From Synergistaceae bacterium (GTDB lineage: Bacteria; Synergistota; Synergistia; Synergistales; Aminobacteriaceae), in contig JAFVEW010000224.1 of the NCBI GenBank assembly GCA_017475805.1, positions 1 to 21,819 of the forward strand: a DNA stretch of 21,819 nt, given 5' to 3'. Positions 16,201 to 21,819 of the stretch are shown piece by piece; position 1 is the stretch's first letter, and the number at the start of each line of letters is the position of its first letter. The notes under the pieces were generated by a model. That model saw only the letters and a list, made by a program, of their open reading frames with translations, was not told the origin of the DNA and made no database searches. A program made the translations under genes and the position numbers.

Positions 16201-17496
16201 ATGAAAAAAATTTTTATAGCTTTATTAATGATATTTTGCTTAAATAATTTAGCATTTGCAAACGAGAGCCAAGATGTTACTAATCTTTCGCTTCAAGACT
16301 GCTTGAATATCGCATTAAATAATCATCCTTCATTAAAAAAATCTAAAGGAGCTGTTAAATCTGCGCAGGCATTAATCGAGCAGACTAAGTCGACTAATCG
16401 GGTTAAAGTCAGTGCAACGGCTCGAACAGGCTTAAACGGAGATTATCAATACTGGGACGACCGTTATCATTCAGGAGCTTTAAGTCTCACAGCCTCAAAA
16501 ACTCTTTATGACACGAACGTAAATAAATTAAATATTGAAATTCAAAATGAAAATTTGCAGGGCGTTTTAGAAAGCGAGCGTCAAACTCAGCTTGATGTCG
16601 CAGCGAACGCTAAGAAAGCATATTATGATTTAGTCTTGAAAATTCTTAACCGTGATGTCGAACGCGAAAAATTAAAAAATCTTGAAGAACATTTAATCAC
16701 GGCTAAAGGCATTTACGAGGTCGGCAACAGTTCTTATATTGATGTAACAAAAGCCGAAGCTGACGCTGCAACTGCGAGGGTTTCATTGCTCAAGGCCGAG
16801 AACGATATTTTATTGTCGCAAGAGGCTTTGAAAATCGCTATGGGAATTAGAGATTTAGAAAATTTTGATTTAGTTTTATCGACGGAATTATTTTTGCCTA
16901 AAAAAGGCGGCGAAATTCAAGATATTTTGCAGATAGCCATGAAAGATAGAGCTGATTATAAAAAAATTCAGCATACTCTAAAACAGCGTGAACTTGAAAT
17001 TAAAGTCGCTGCTCGTAGCAATTCCCCGACTATAACAGGCTCAGTCGGCAGCGATTTATCAAAAAGAGACGGATCTAAGGCAACACGTGATTATAGCGCA
17101 GCTGTAAGCGTTAATATTCCGATTGAGGATGGCGGATTGACGGCGGCAAAAGTTGCTCAGGCTCGTGCTCAGTTAGAACAAGACAAGGCTGAAGAAGAAA
17201 GCCTAAGAAACACTATAACTCACGACGTAAAGAGCGCGGCGTTTTCACTTTCAAACGCAATCGAAAGGGCAAAATCTTCAGAGAAAAGCGTTCAGTATGC
17301 CGAAGAAAATTTAGAGTTAGCTCAAGGCCGTTACGAAGTCGGAGTCGGCGATGCTCTTGAAGTCAGCGACGCTGTTCAGGCTCTTGCAACGTCAAGATAC
17401 ACTTTATATCAGGCTATTTATGATGCTCAGACAGCAAGAACGGATTTAGATTTAGCTATGGGACATTTGCCGCTTGAACTCGAAGGAGGAATCTAA
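16201..17496 (+). CDS. TolC-like outer-membrane efflux protein
   Basis: 431 residues with a Sec signal peptide (MKKIF, hydrophobic core, AFA cleavage site near residue 20). Two outer-membrane-efflux-protein repeats follow, beginning at LSLQDCLNIALNNHPSL and at about residue 240, rich in long coiled-coil helices (for example LEQDKAEEESLRNTI and YAEENLELAQGRYEVGVG). Such trimers form a channel through the outer membrane and a periplasmic tunnel for export. AAGGAG (16187-16193 region) precedes the ATG, 12 bases after the permease stop. It sits between the permease and ATPase genes of the same MacB-type system, which strongly suggests one efflux unit. Confidence 0.92.
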   Translation: MKKIFIALLMIFCLNNLAFANESQDVTNLSLQDCLNIALNNHPSLKKSKGAVKSAQALIEQTKSTNRVKVSATARTGLNGDYQYWDDRYHSGALSLTASKTLYDTNVNKLNIEIQNENLQGVLESERQTQLDVAANAKKAYYDLVLKILNRDVEREKLKNLEEHLITAKGIYEVGNSSYIDVTKAEADAATARVSLLKAENDILLSQEALKIAMGIRDLENFDLVLSTELFLPKKGGEIQDILQIAMKDRADYKKIQHTLKQRELEIKVAARSNSPTITGSVGSDLSKRDGSKATRDYSAAVSVNIPIEDGGLTAAKVAQARAQLEQDKAEEESLRNTITHDVKSAAFSLSNAIERAKSSEKSVQYAEENLELAQGRYEVGVGDALEVSDAVQALATSRYTLYQAIYDAQTARTDLDLAMGHLPLELEGGI

Positions 17497-17499
17497 AAA

Positions 17500-18246
17500 A
17501 TGCCGATTATCGAAGTTAAAAATTTAGTGAAAATTTACAAAACCGGTGATATAGAACTTCGTGCGCTTGACGGCGTTACGACTTCAATAGATAAAGGCGA
17601 ATTTGTCTGCATCATGGGACCTTCAGGTTCGGGAAAGTCAACAATGATGAATATTTTAGGCTGCCTTGATGTTTTAACCGAAGGCGAATATATTTTAGAC
17701 GGTGTAAGCGTAAAAAATCAAAACCGCGCAGCTCTTGCTGATATTAGAAATCATAAAATCGGCTTTGTTTTTCAAGGTTATAATCTTTTGCAGAAAGCTG
17801 ATGCTCTCGAAAATGTCGAAATGCCTTTGATGTATCGCGGCGTTCCGTCGTCAAAAAGAAGAAAGTTAGCTAAAGAAGCTCTTGAAAGCGTCGGTCTTGA
17901 AACTCAAATTCACAAGCGTCCCGTTCAAATGAGCGGAGGCCAGCAGCAAAGAGTTGCGATAGCGCGAGCAATCGTCGGTAAAGCTCCAATTTTAATGGCT
18001 GACGAGCCCACAGGTGCATTAGACACTAAAACTTCAGTTGAAATTATGCAGATTTTTACACAGCTTCATAAAGAAGGAACGACAATAATCGTAGTAACTC
18101 ACGAGCCTGATATATCGACGTGGAGCGACAGAGTTTTAAGATTTCGCGACGGAAAAATCATAGCTGACGAGACACCTGAAAAAATTTCAAAAGAGAATGA
18201 GGCCAAGCCGGGAATTATAAATGAGGAATTAGAAATTAGGAGTTAG
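17500..18246 (+). CDS. MacB-type ABC transporter ATP-binding protein
   Basis: 248-residue cytoplasmic ATPase of the MacB/LolD/FtsE class. Walker A GPSGSGKST is at 40-48, the Q-loop is in FVFQGYNLL, the signature MSGGQ is at 144-148, Walker B ends in D168-E169 (LMADEPTGALD) and the H-loop has His 201. All catalytic residues are intact. The preceding AAGGAGGA (17483-17490) lies in the tolC-like gene, and only 3 bases separate the stop and start codons. It must pair with the separately encoded permease at 14969, unlike E. coli MacB where both are fused. The last residues (ELEIRS) and stop codon fall in a heptamer repeat at 18226-18253. Confidence 0.95.
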   Translation: MPIIEVKNLVKIYKTGDIELRALDGVTTSIDKGEFVCIMGPSGSGKSTMMNILGCLDVLTEGEYILDGVSVKNQNRAALADIRNHKIGFVFQGYNLLQKADALENVEMPLMYRGVPSSKRRKLAKEALESVGLETQIHKRPVQMSGGQQQRVAIARAIVGKAPILMADEPTGALDTKTSVEIMQIFTQLHKEGTTIIVVTHEPDISTWSDRVLRFRDGKIIADETPEKISKENEAKPGIINEELEIRS

Positions 18247-18253
18247 GAATGAA
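18226..18253 (+). repeat. 7-base tandem repeat, copy 3, forming the ATPase C-terminus
   Basis: Four heptamers in register: GAATTAG, AAATTAG, GAGTTAG, GAATGAA. The stop codon TAG of the ABC ATPase gene lies inside the third unit, and the preceding units encode its final residues. It is the inverse orientation of the family at 1372-1399 and 4931-4944. Confidence 0.55.
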
Positions 18254-18264
18254 AGAATTGCTTT

Positions 18265-19485
18265 TTAGAAATCTACGTCAGTATCGTAATAGCAGCATTT
18301 AAGCAGCTTTTCCATTTCTTCAACTGAAGGCTGTCTCGGGTTTGAACCTGTGCAGGCGTCGGCAATAGCATTGACTGCTATATCGTGAAGTCTCTCAAGG
18401 AAAACTTTTTCAGGGACAAAACCGTTTTCAGTCGGGAAGCTGTCCGCGCCGTAGTTTTTAATGCAGTGCGGGATATTAAGGTCGTCGTTCATTTTGCGAA
18501 GGAATTTAATCAAAGCCGCTACTTTCTCATCGTCCGAAGCGTTTTTAGCAGCAATGCCCATGTAGTCAACGATAACGCCGTAACGTTTTTTAGCTGTCGG
18601 GTCTTTTGCGTTGAAAGCGATAACCTTCGGAAGATACATAGCGTTAGCAGCTCCGTGAATAATATGCGCGCCCTGATCCGCAAAAACTGCGCCGGTCTTG
18701 TGAGCCATTGAGTGAACAATTCCTAAAAGGGCGTTCGAGAAAGCCATTCCTGCAAGGCACTGAGCGTTGTGCATTCTGTCGCGTGCGTCCATGTCGCCGT
18801 TATATGACGGGACTAAGTCATTCATGATCATTTCGATAGCGTGAATAGCTAACGGGTCGGTGTAATCGCAATTAGCCGTCGAAACATAAGCCTCTACAGC
18901 GTGAGTAATAGCGTCCATGCCTGTATGAGCTACGAGTTTCTTGGGCATCGTGTGAGCTAATTCAGGGTCAACGATAGCAACATCAGGAGTTATTTCAAAA
19001 TCAGCGATAGGATATTTAATTCCCTTTTTATAATCCGTGATGATTGAGAAGGCTGTAACTTCTGTAGCTGTTCCCGACGTTGAAGAAACCGCGCAGAATT
19101 TTGCTTTTTTGCGGAGCTCAGGGATTCCAAAAACCTTGCACATGTCCTCAAAGGTGCAGTCGGGATACTCGTATTTAATCCACATTGCCTTAGCTGCGTC
19201 GATAGGTGAACCGCCGCCGATAGCTACGATCCAATCAGGGCCGAACTCGGACATAATTTTTGCGCCGTTCATGACTGTTTCGACTGAAGGATCGCTTTCA
19301 ATTCCGTCGATAATTTTGACAGTCATTCCTGCTTCTTTGAGGTAACTTTCAGCTCTGTCAAGAAAGCCGAATTTTTTCATTGAGCCGCCGCCTACACAGA
19401 TAACGGCTTTTTTGCCTTTCAAACTTTTTAACGCTTCGAGGGCGTTCTTTCCGTGATAAACATCGCGGGGTAAAGTAAATCTCAT
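18265..19485 (-). CDS. Iron-containing alcohol dehydrogenase
   Basis: A group III (iron-type) alcohol dehydrogenase of 406 residues, probably reducing an aldehyde to an alcohol with NAD(P)H in the cytoplasm during fermentation. The N-terminal Rossmann-like part carries VGGGSMKKFGFLD and AIGGGSPIDAAKAM (nucleotide binding). STSGTATEVTAFSIIT follows. The metal site includes Asp and His in GMDAITHAVEAY, His in VHSMAHKTGA and His in IIHGAANA. The spacing of the last two histidines (20 residues) is longer than the 14 I recall for E. coli FucO. ATG at 19485 was chosen because MRFTLPRDV matches the family N-terminus. A TTG two codons earlier (19491) is better spaced from AGGAGG (complement of 19497-19502) and is a real alternative. 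It converges on the ATPase gene. Confidence 0.93.
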   Translation of the reverse strand: MRFTLPRDVYHGKNALEALKSLKGKKAVICVGGGSMKKFGFLDRAESYLKEAGMTVKIIDGIESDPSVETVMNGAKIMSEFGPDWIVAIGGGSPIDAAKAMWIKYEYPDCTFEDMCKVFGIPELRKKAKFCAVSSTSGTATEVTAFSIITDYKKGIKYPIADFEITPDVAIVDPELAHTMPKKLVAHTGMDAITHAVEAYVSTANCDYTDPLAIHAIEMIMNDLVPSYNGDMDARDRMHNAQCLAGMAFSNALLGIVHSMAHKTGAVFADQGAHIIHGAANAMYLPKVIAFNAKDPTAKKRYGVIVDYMGIAAKNASDDEKVAALIKFLRKMNDDLNIPHCIKNYGADSFPTENGFVPEKVFLERLHDIAVNAIADACTGSNPRQPSVEEMEKLLKCCYYDTDVDF

Positions 19486-19527
19486 TTTCAAAAAATCCTC
19501 CTTTTAATTTTTTATGAGCGTTAGGCT

Positions 19528-19536
19528 TGTTATAAT
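19528..19536 (+). promoter_or_regulatory. Extended -10 promoter for epimerase and galU
   Basis: TGTTATAAT is a perfect extended -10 element (TGn plus TATAAT at 19531-19536). The -35 region is only T-rich, which extended -10 promoters tolerate. Transcription would start near 19543, leaving a leader of about 40 bases. A TATAAT also reads on the minus strand (19540-19535), so a divergent promoter for the alcohol dehydrogenase may overlap it. Confidence 0.45.
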
Positions 19537-19582
19537 TATATCGCTTAGTATTCCAGAAAAAATTTATAAAGGAAAATTCAAA

Positions 19583-20452
19583 ATGAAACGTGTTTTAATC
19601 ACGGGAGCAAATTCTTATATCGGAACAAACTTTGAGAAAAGAGCCGCTGAATTTTATTCTTCAGAGATTTCTGTTGAAACTTTAGATATGCTTGGCGGAA
19701 AGTGGCGAGAAAAAAGTTTTTCAGACTTCGATGTTGTCTTTCACGTCGCAGGAATAGCACACGCCGACAGCGGCAACGAAACAGAAGAAATAAAATCCCG
19801 ATATTTAGCTGTCAATCGCGATTTAGCCATCGAGACAGCAAAAAAAGCAAAGGCCGACGGAGTTAAACATTTTATATTTATGTCCTCAATGTTAGTTTAT
19901 GAAAATTCTCATGAAAGAATTAATATTGATACAGTCCCGCAGCCTAAATCTTGTTATGCTCAAAGCAAATGGCAGGCTGATATAAAAATCCGTGAATTAG
20001 CTGACGAGAATTTTATCGTTTCAATAATGCGTCCGCCGATGATTTACGGAAAAAACTGCAAGGGCAATTATCCTTTACTCTCGAAAATCGCAAGGCACGC
20101 TCCGATTTTCCCTGATTATAAAAATGAAAGGTCTATGTGTTATATAGAAAATTTCTGCGAATTTTTATGCAAGATTATAATTAAAAGTAGAGGCGGCGTC
20201 TTCTTCCCTCAAAATTCTGAATATATCAGCACAAGCAATTTAGTAAAAATTATCGCGAAAGCTGCCGGACATAAGATTTTTATCAGCAAAATTTTTAATT
20301 TTTTAGTCGCTCTTGGCCTGAAACTAAAAATTTCTAAAATCAAAAAAGCCTTTTCGACTTTGACTTATGATAAAGGCATGAGCGAATATGGTTTTGATTA
20401 TCAAGTTAAAAATTTTGAGACGTCAATAAAATTTATCGAGGAGAAAAATTAA
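19583..20452 (+). CDS. NAD-dependent epimerase/dehydratase (sugar nucleotide type)
   Basis: A 289-residue short-chain dehydrogenase of the extended type. The Rossmann glycine motif GANSYIGTNF stands at the very N-terminus, which sets the ATG at 19583 (AAAGGAAA upstream). The open frame extends back to 19514 but would add a non-homologous tail. HVAGIAH and SSMLVYE are typical, and Tyr 125/Lys 129 (YAQSK) form the catalytic pair. It resembles UDP-glucose 4-epimerase-like enzymes of glycan pathways, but the substrate is not determined. galU begins 6 bases after its stop codon, so the pair probably supplies UDP-sugars for surface polysaccharide or LPS. Confidence 0.85.
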   Translation: MKRVLITGANSYIGTNFEKRAAEFYSSEISVETLDMLGGKWREKSFSDFDVVFHVAGIAHADSGNETEEIKSRYLAVNRDLAIETAKKAKADGVKHFIFMSSMLVYENSHERINIDTVPQPKSCYAQSKWQADIKIRELADENFIVSIMRPPMIYGKNCKGNYPLLSKIARHAPIFPDYKNERSMCYIENFCEFLCKIIIKSRGGVFFPQNSEYISTSNLVKIIAKAAGHKIFISKIFNFLVALGLKLKISKIKKAFSTLTYDKGMSEYGFDYQVKNFETSIKFIEEKN

Positions 20453-20458
20453 ATAAAA

Positions 20459-21319
20459 ATGAAAATTTCAAAATGCGTGTTCCCTGTCGCAGGACTTGGA
20501 ACGAGATTTTTACCCGTAACAAAAGAACTTGCTAAGGAAATGCTCCCGCTTGTAAACCGTCCTATTATTTCTTACGGTGTCGAAGAAGCTATAGCTTCAG
20601 GCTGCGACGAGATAATCATGATAACAGGACGCGCTAAACGTTCTCTTGAAAATTATTTCGACAGGTCATTCGAGCTTGAAGAGTTATTAAAAGCACGCGG
20701 AAAAATGGAACTTTATGAAGAAATGATAAGAATTTCAAATATGGCTGAGATTTTATTTATACGTCAAAGAGAGCCTCTCGGACTCGGCCACGCGGTCTTA
20801 TGTGCCGAGCCTGTCTGCAAAAGTGAATATTTCGCGGTGGCTTTGCCCGATGACGTTTTTATTAATGATGATAAGCCCGTTATCTCGCAGTTAATAAAAG
20901 TCCATGAAAAAATGGGCGGCAGTGTTATTGCTCTTGAAGAAGTTGCGCCTGAAAACGTCTCGCGCTACGGCATCGTTAAATCTCAATTTGAAATTGAACC
21001 CGGCCTTCACAAAATCATAGACATGACCGAGAAGCCAAGATTAGAAGAAGCTCCGAGCAACTTAGCAATAATGGGTCGTTATGTTCTTTCACCGACGATA
21101 TTTGAAATTTTGAAAAATCAGCAGGCCGGCACAGGCGGAGAAATTCAATTAACGGACGCTATTAAAACTCTTTGCCCTAAAGAGCCCGTATGGGGAGTTG
21201 TCTATAATGGAAGAAGATTTGACTGCGGAACTCAAAAAGGCTGGCTCGCTGCGAATGTTCAACTTGCTATGGACAATCCTGAATTAAGAGACGTAATCCT
21301 GAAGATAATTAGAAATTAG
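20459..21319 (+). CDS. galU: UTP-glucose-1-phosphate uridylyltransferase
   Basis: 286 residues (E. coli GalU 302), a cytoplasmic nucleotidyltransferase that makes UDP-glucose from UTP and glucose-1-phosphate. The nucleotide-binding N-terminus FPVAGLGTRFLPVTKELAKEM is diagnostic (GLGTR at 12-16). Further conserved blocks are EPLGLGHAV, ALPDDV (metal-binding Asp), EKP in DMTEKPRLEEAPS, GRYVLSP and GGEIQLTDAI. The sequence is complete. GAGGAG (20438-20443) is about 15 bases before the ATG, rather distant. The gene ends inside a heptamer repeat (21306-21333) that provides its last residues and TAG stop. Confidence 0.96.
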   Translation: MKISKCVFPVAGLGTRFLPVTKELAKEMLPLVNRPIISYGVEEAIASGCDEIIMITGRAKRSLENYFDRSFELEELLKARGKMELYEEMIRISNMAEILFIRQREPLGLGHAVLCAEPVCKSEYFAVALPDDVFINDDKPVISQLIKVHEKMGGSVIALEEVAPENVSRYGIVKSQFEIEPGLHKIIDMTEKPRLEEAPSNLAIMGRYVLSPTIFEILKNQQAGTGGEIQLTDAIKTLCPKEPVWGVVYNGRRFDCGTQKGWLAANVQLAMDNPELRDVILKIIRN

Positions 21320-21358
21320 GAATTGGGATTGAAAAAATCATTTCTCACTCCTAACTCT
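21306..21358 (+). repeat. 7-base tandem repeat, copy 4, with inverted partner
   Basis: Heptamers TAATTAG, AAATTAG, GAATTGG and GATTGAA run from 21306 to 21333 and include the galU stop codon. An opposite-orientation pair TCACTCC, TAACTCT follows at 21345-21358. TTAGGA (21316-21321) can pair with TCCTAA (21349-21354), so the two could fold into a hairpin between the convergent galU and prmC genes. Confidence 0.5.
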
Positions 21359-21377
21359 ATCTTAAAAATCTACACAA

Positions 21378-21819
21378 TTACTTAATTTTTCTAAAAATTA
21401 AAGCGCGAGGAAAATTCCCGGTATCTAAAATTTGATTTACAAATGTGAACGATTTATCGAGAGTTTTTAACTTTTGAACTTGCTCGAAGTCGCCTGCTTC
21501 TAAAATTATATTTTTAGTGTGTTTATTGTCGTCGTTCTTTAATATATATTCGGCCTGTTCAAAGATTAATTTATAAAAATCCATGCCGCTGATGCCGCCG
21601 TCGAGAGCTAAAATAGGCTCGTGATTTTTAACTTCGGGCATTAAGTTTTCAATTTCATGTGAAGGAATATATGGAGGATTAGAGATTATTAAATCGAGTT
21701 CGGAATTATTTTCTTCAATTTGATTTATATCCGTGATTAATTTTGCGCGGTGTTTGAGATCAAAGCGCGAGAGATTTTTTTTAGAGCATTTAATGGCTTC
21801 GGGGCTTGCGTCGAGCATA
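21378..21819 (-). CDS. prmC: Peptide chain release factor methyltransferase, C-terminal part
   Basis: The frame is open to the right edge of the window, so the N-terminus is missing. The methionine at 21818 is internal and aligns with the conserved segment before DASPEAIKCSKKNL. The visible 146 residues contain the S-adenosylmethionine fold and the catalytic NPPY motif (LIISNPPYIPSHEI), followed by EPILALDGGISGMDFY, a PrmC/HemK hallmark. The enzyme methylates the Gln of the GGQ motif in release factors RF1 and RF2. The gene converges on galU. Confidence 0.92.
   Translation of the reverse strand, partial: MLDASPEAIKCSKKNLSRFDLKHRAKLITDINQIEENNSELDLIISNPPYIPSHEIENLMPEVKNHEPILALDGGISGMDFYKLIFEQAEYILKNDDNKHTKNIILEAGDFEQVQKLKTLDKSFTFVNQILDTGNFPRALIFRKIK

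Noticed and set aside
18385..18711. Plus-strand frame of 108 codons opposite the alcohol dehydrogenase
   Set aside because: It is antisense to a strongly conserved gene, lacks a ribosome-binding site and has no recognisable motif.
19514..19582. N-terminal extension of the epimerase
   Set aside because: The Rossmann motif must lie at the N-terminus, and the extension covers the extended -10 promoter.
1..21819. tRNA, rRNA, CRISPR array, toxin-antitoxin pair or phage genes
   Set aside because: I looked through the gaps and found no cloverleaf-like sequence, no regularly spaced repeats with spacers and no small paired genes.

Overview
The window looks like chromosomal DNA of a low-GC, Gram-negative-type (diderm) bacterium, probably a fermentative anaerobe. 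Diderm architecture is implied by a TolC-type outer-membrane factor, a DgkA-type diacylglycerol kinase, a phosphoethanolamine transferase of the lipid A/LPS family and several proteins with Sec signal peptides. An iron-type alcohol dehydrogenase fits a fermentative life. Synergistota is a tentative guess from overall gene character only. Several genes use TTG or GTG starts behind strong AGGAGG sites.

Layout. 1-453: 3' end of an IS630-family transposase, cut by the window edge. 527-2164: secreted two-domain cupin, then truA with a terminator. 2483-5574: CPA1 cation/proton antiporter with a C-terminal RCK_C domain, a secreted alpha/beta hydrolase and a maltose O-acetyltransferase-type enzyme. 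5587-7290 (minus): dnaG primase. 7350-11179: secreted LmeA/DUF2993-like protein, DUF4153-like membrane protein and glmM, closed by a terminator. 11242-12603 (minus): membrane diguanylate cyclase. 12830-18246: an envelope cluster with phosphoethanolamine transferase, dgkA (overlapping), a MacB-type permease broken by a frameshift, a TolC-like protein and the MacB-type ATPase. 18265-19485 (minus): iron alcohol dehydrogenase. 19583-21319: sugar-nucleotide epimerase and galU. 21378-21819 (minus): 3' part of prmC.

The most notable observation is an uninterrupted run of 11 G (13657-13667) inside the phosphoethanolamine transferase gene. In AT-rich DNA this is the hallmark of a phase-variable contingency locus. 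Losing or gaining one G puts a stop within 13 to 25 bases after the tract, before the probable catalytic threonine. The gene overlaps dgkA by 14 bases. DgkA recycles the diacylglycerol that the transferase releases, so surface charge and lipid recycling may switch together. The downstream MacB/TolC genes may add export of envelope-active compounds, but no adaptor (MacA-like) gene is present and the permease reading frame is interrupted.

Other structure: a degenerate 7-base repeat family (RRATTAG-like) sits at gene ends and supplies the stop codons of the MacB ATPase and galU genes. An exact 19-base copy of the glmM 3' end lies on the far side of the diguanylate cyclase gene, as if that gene had been inserted or the region duplicated. 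No tRNA, rRNA or CRISPR array was found.
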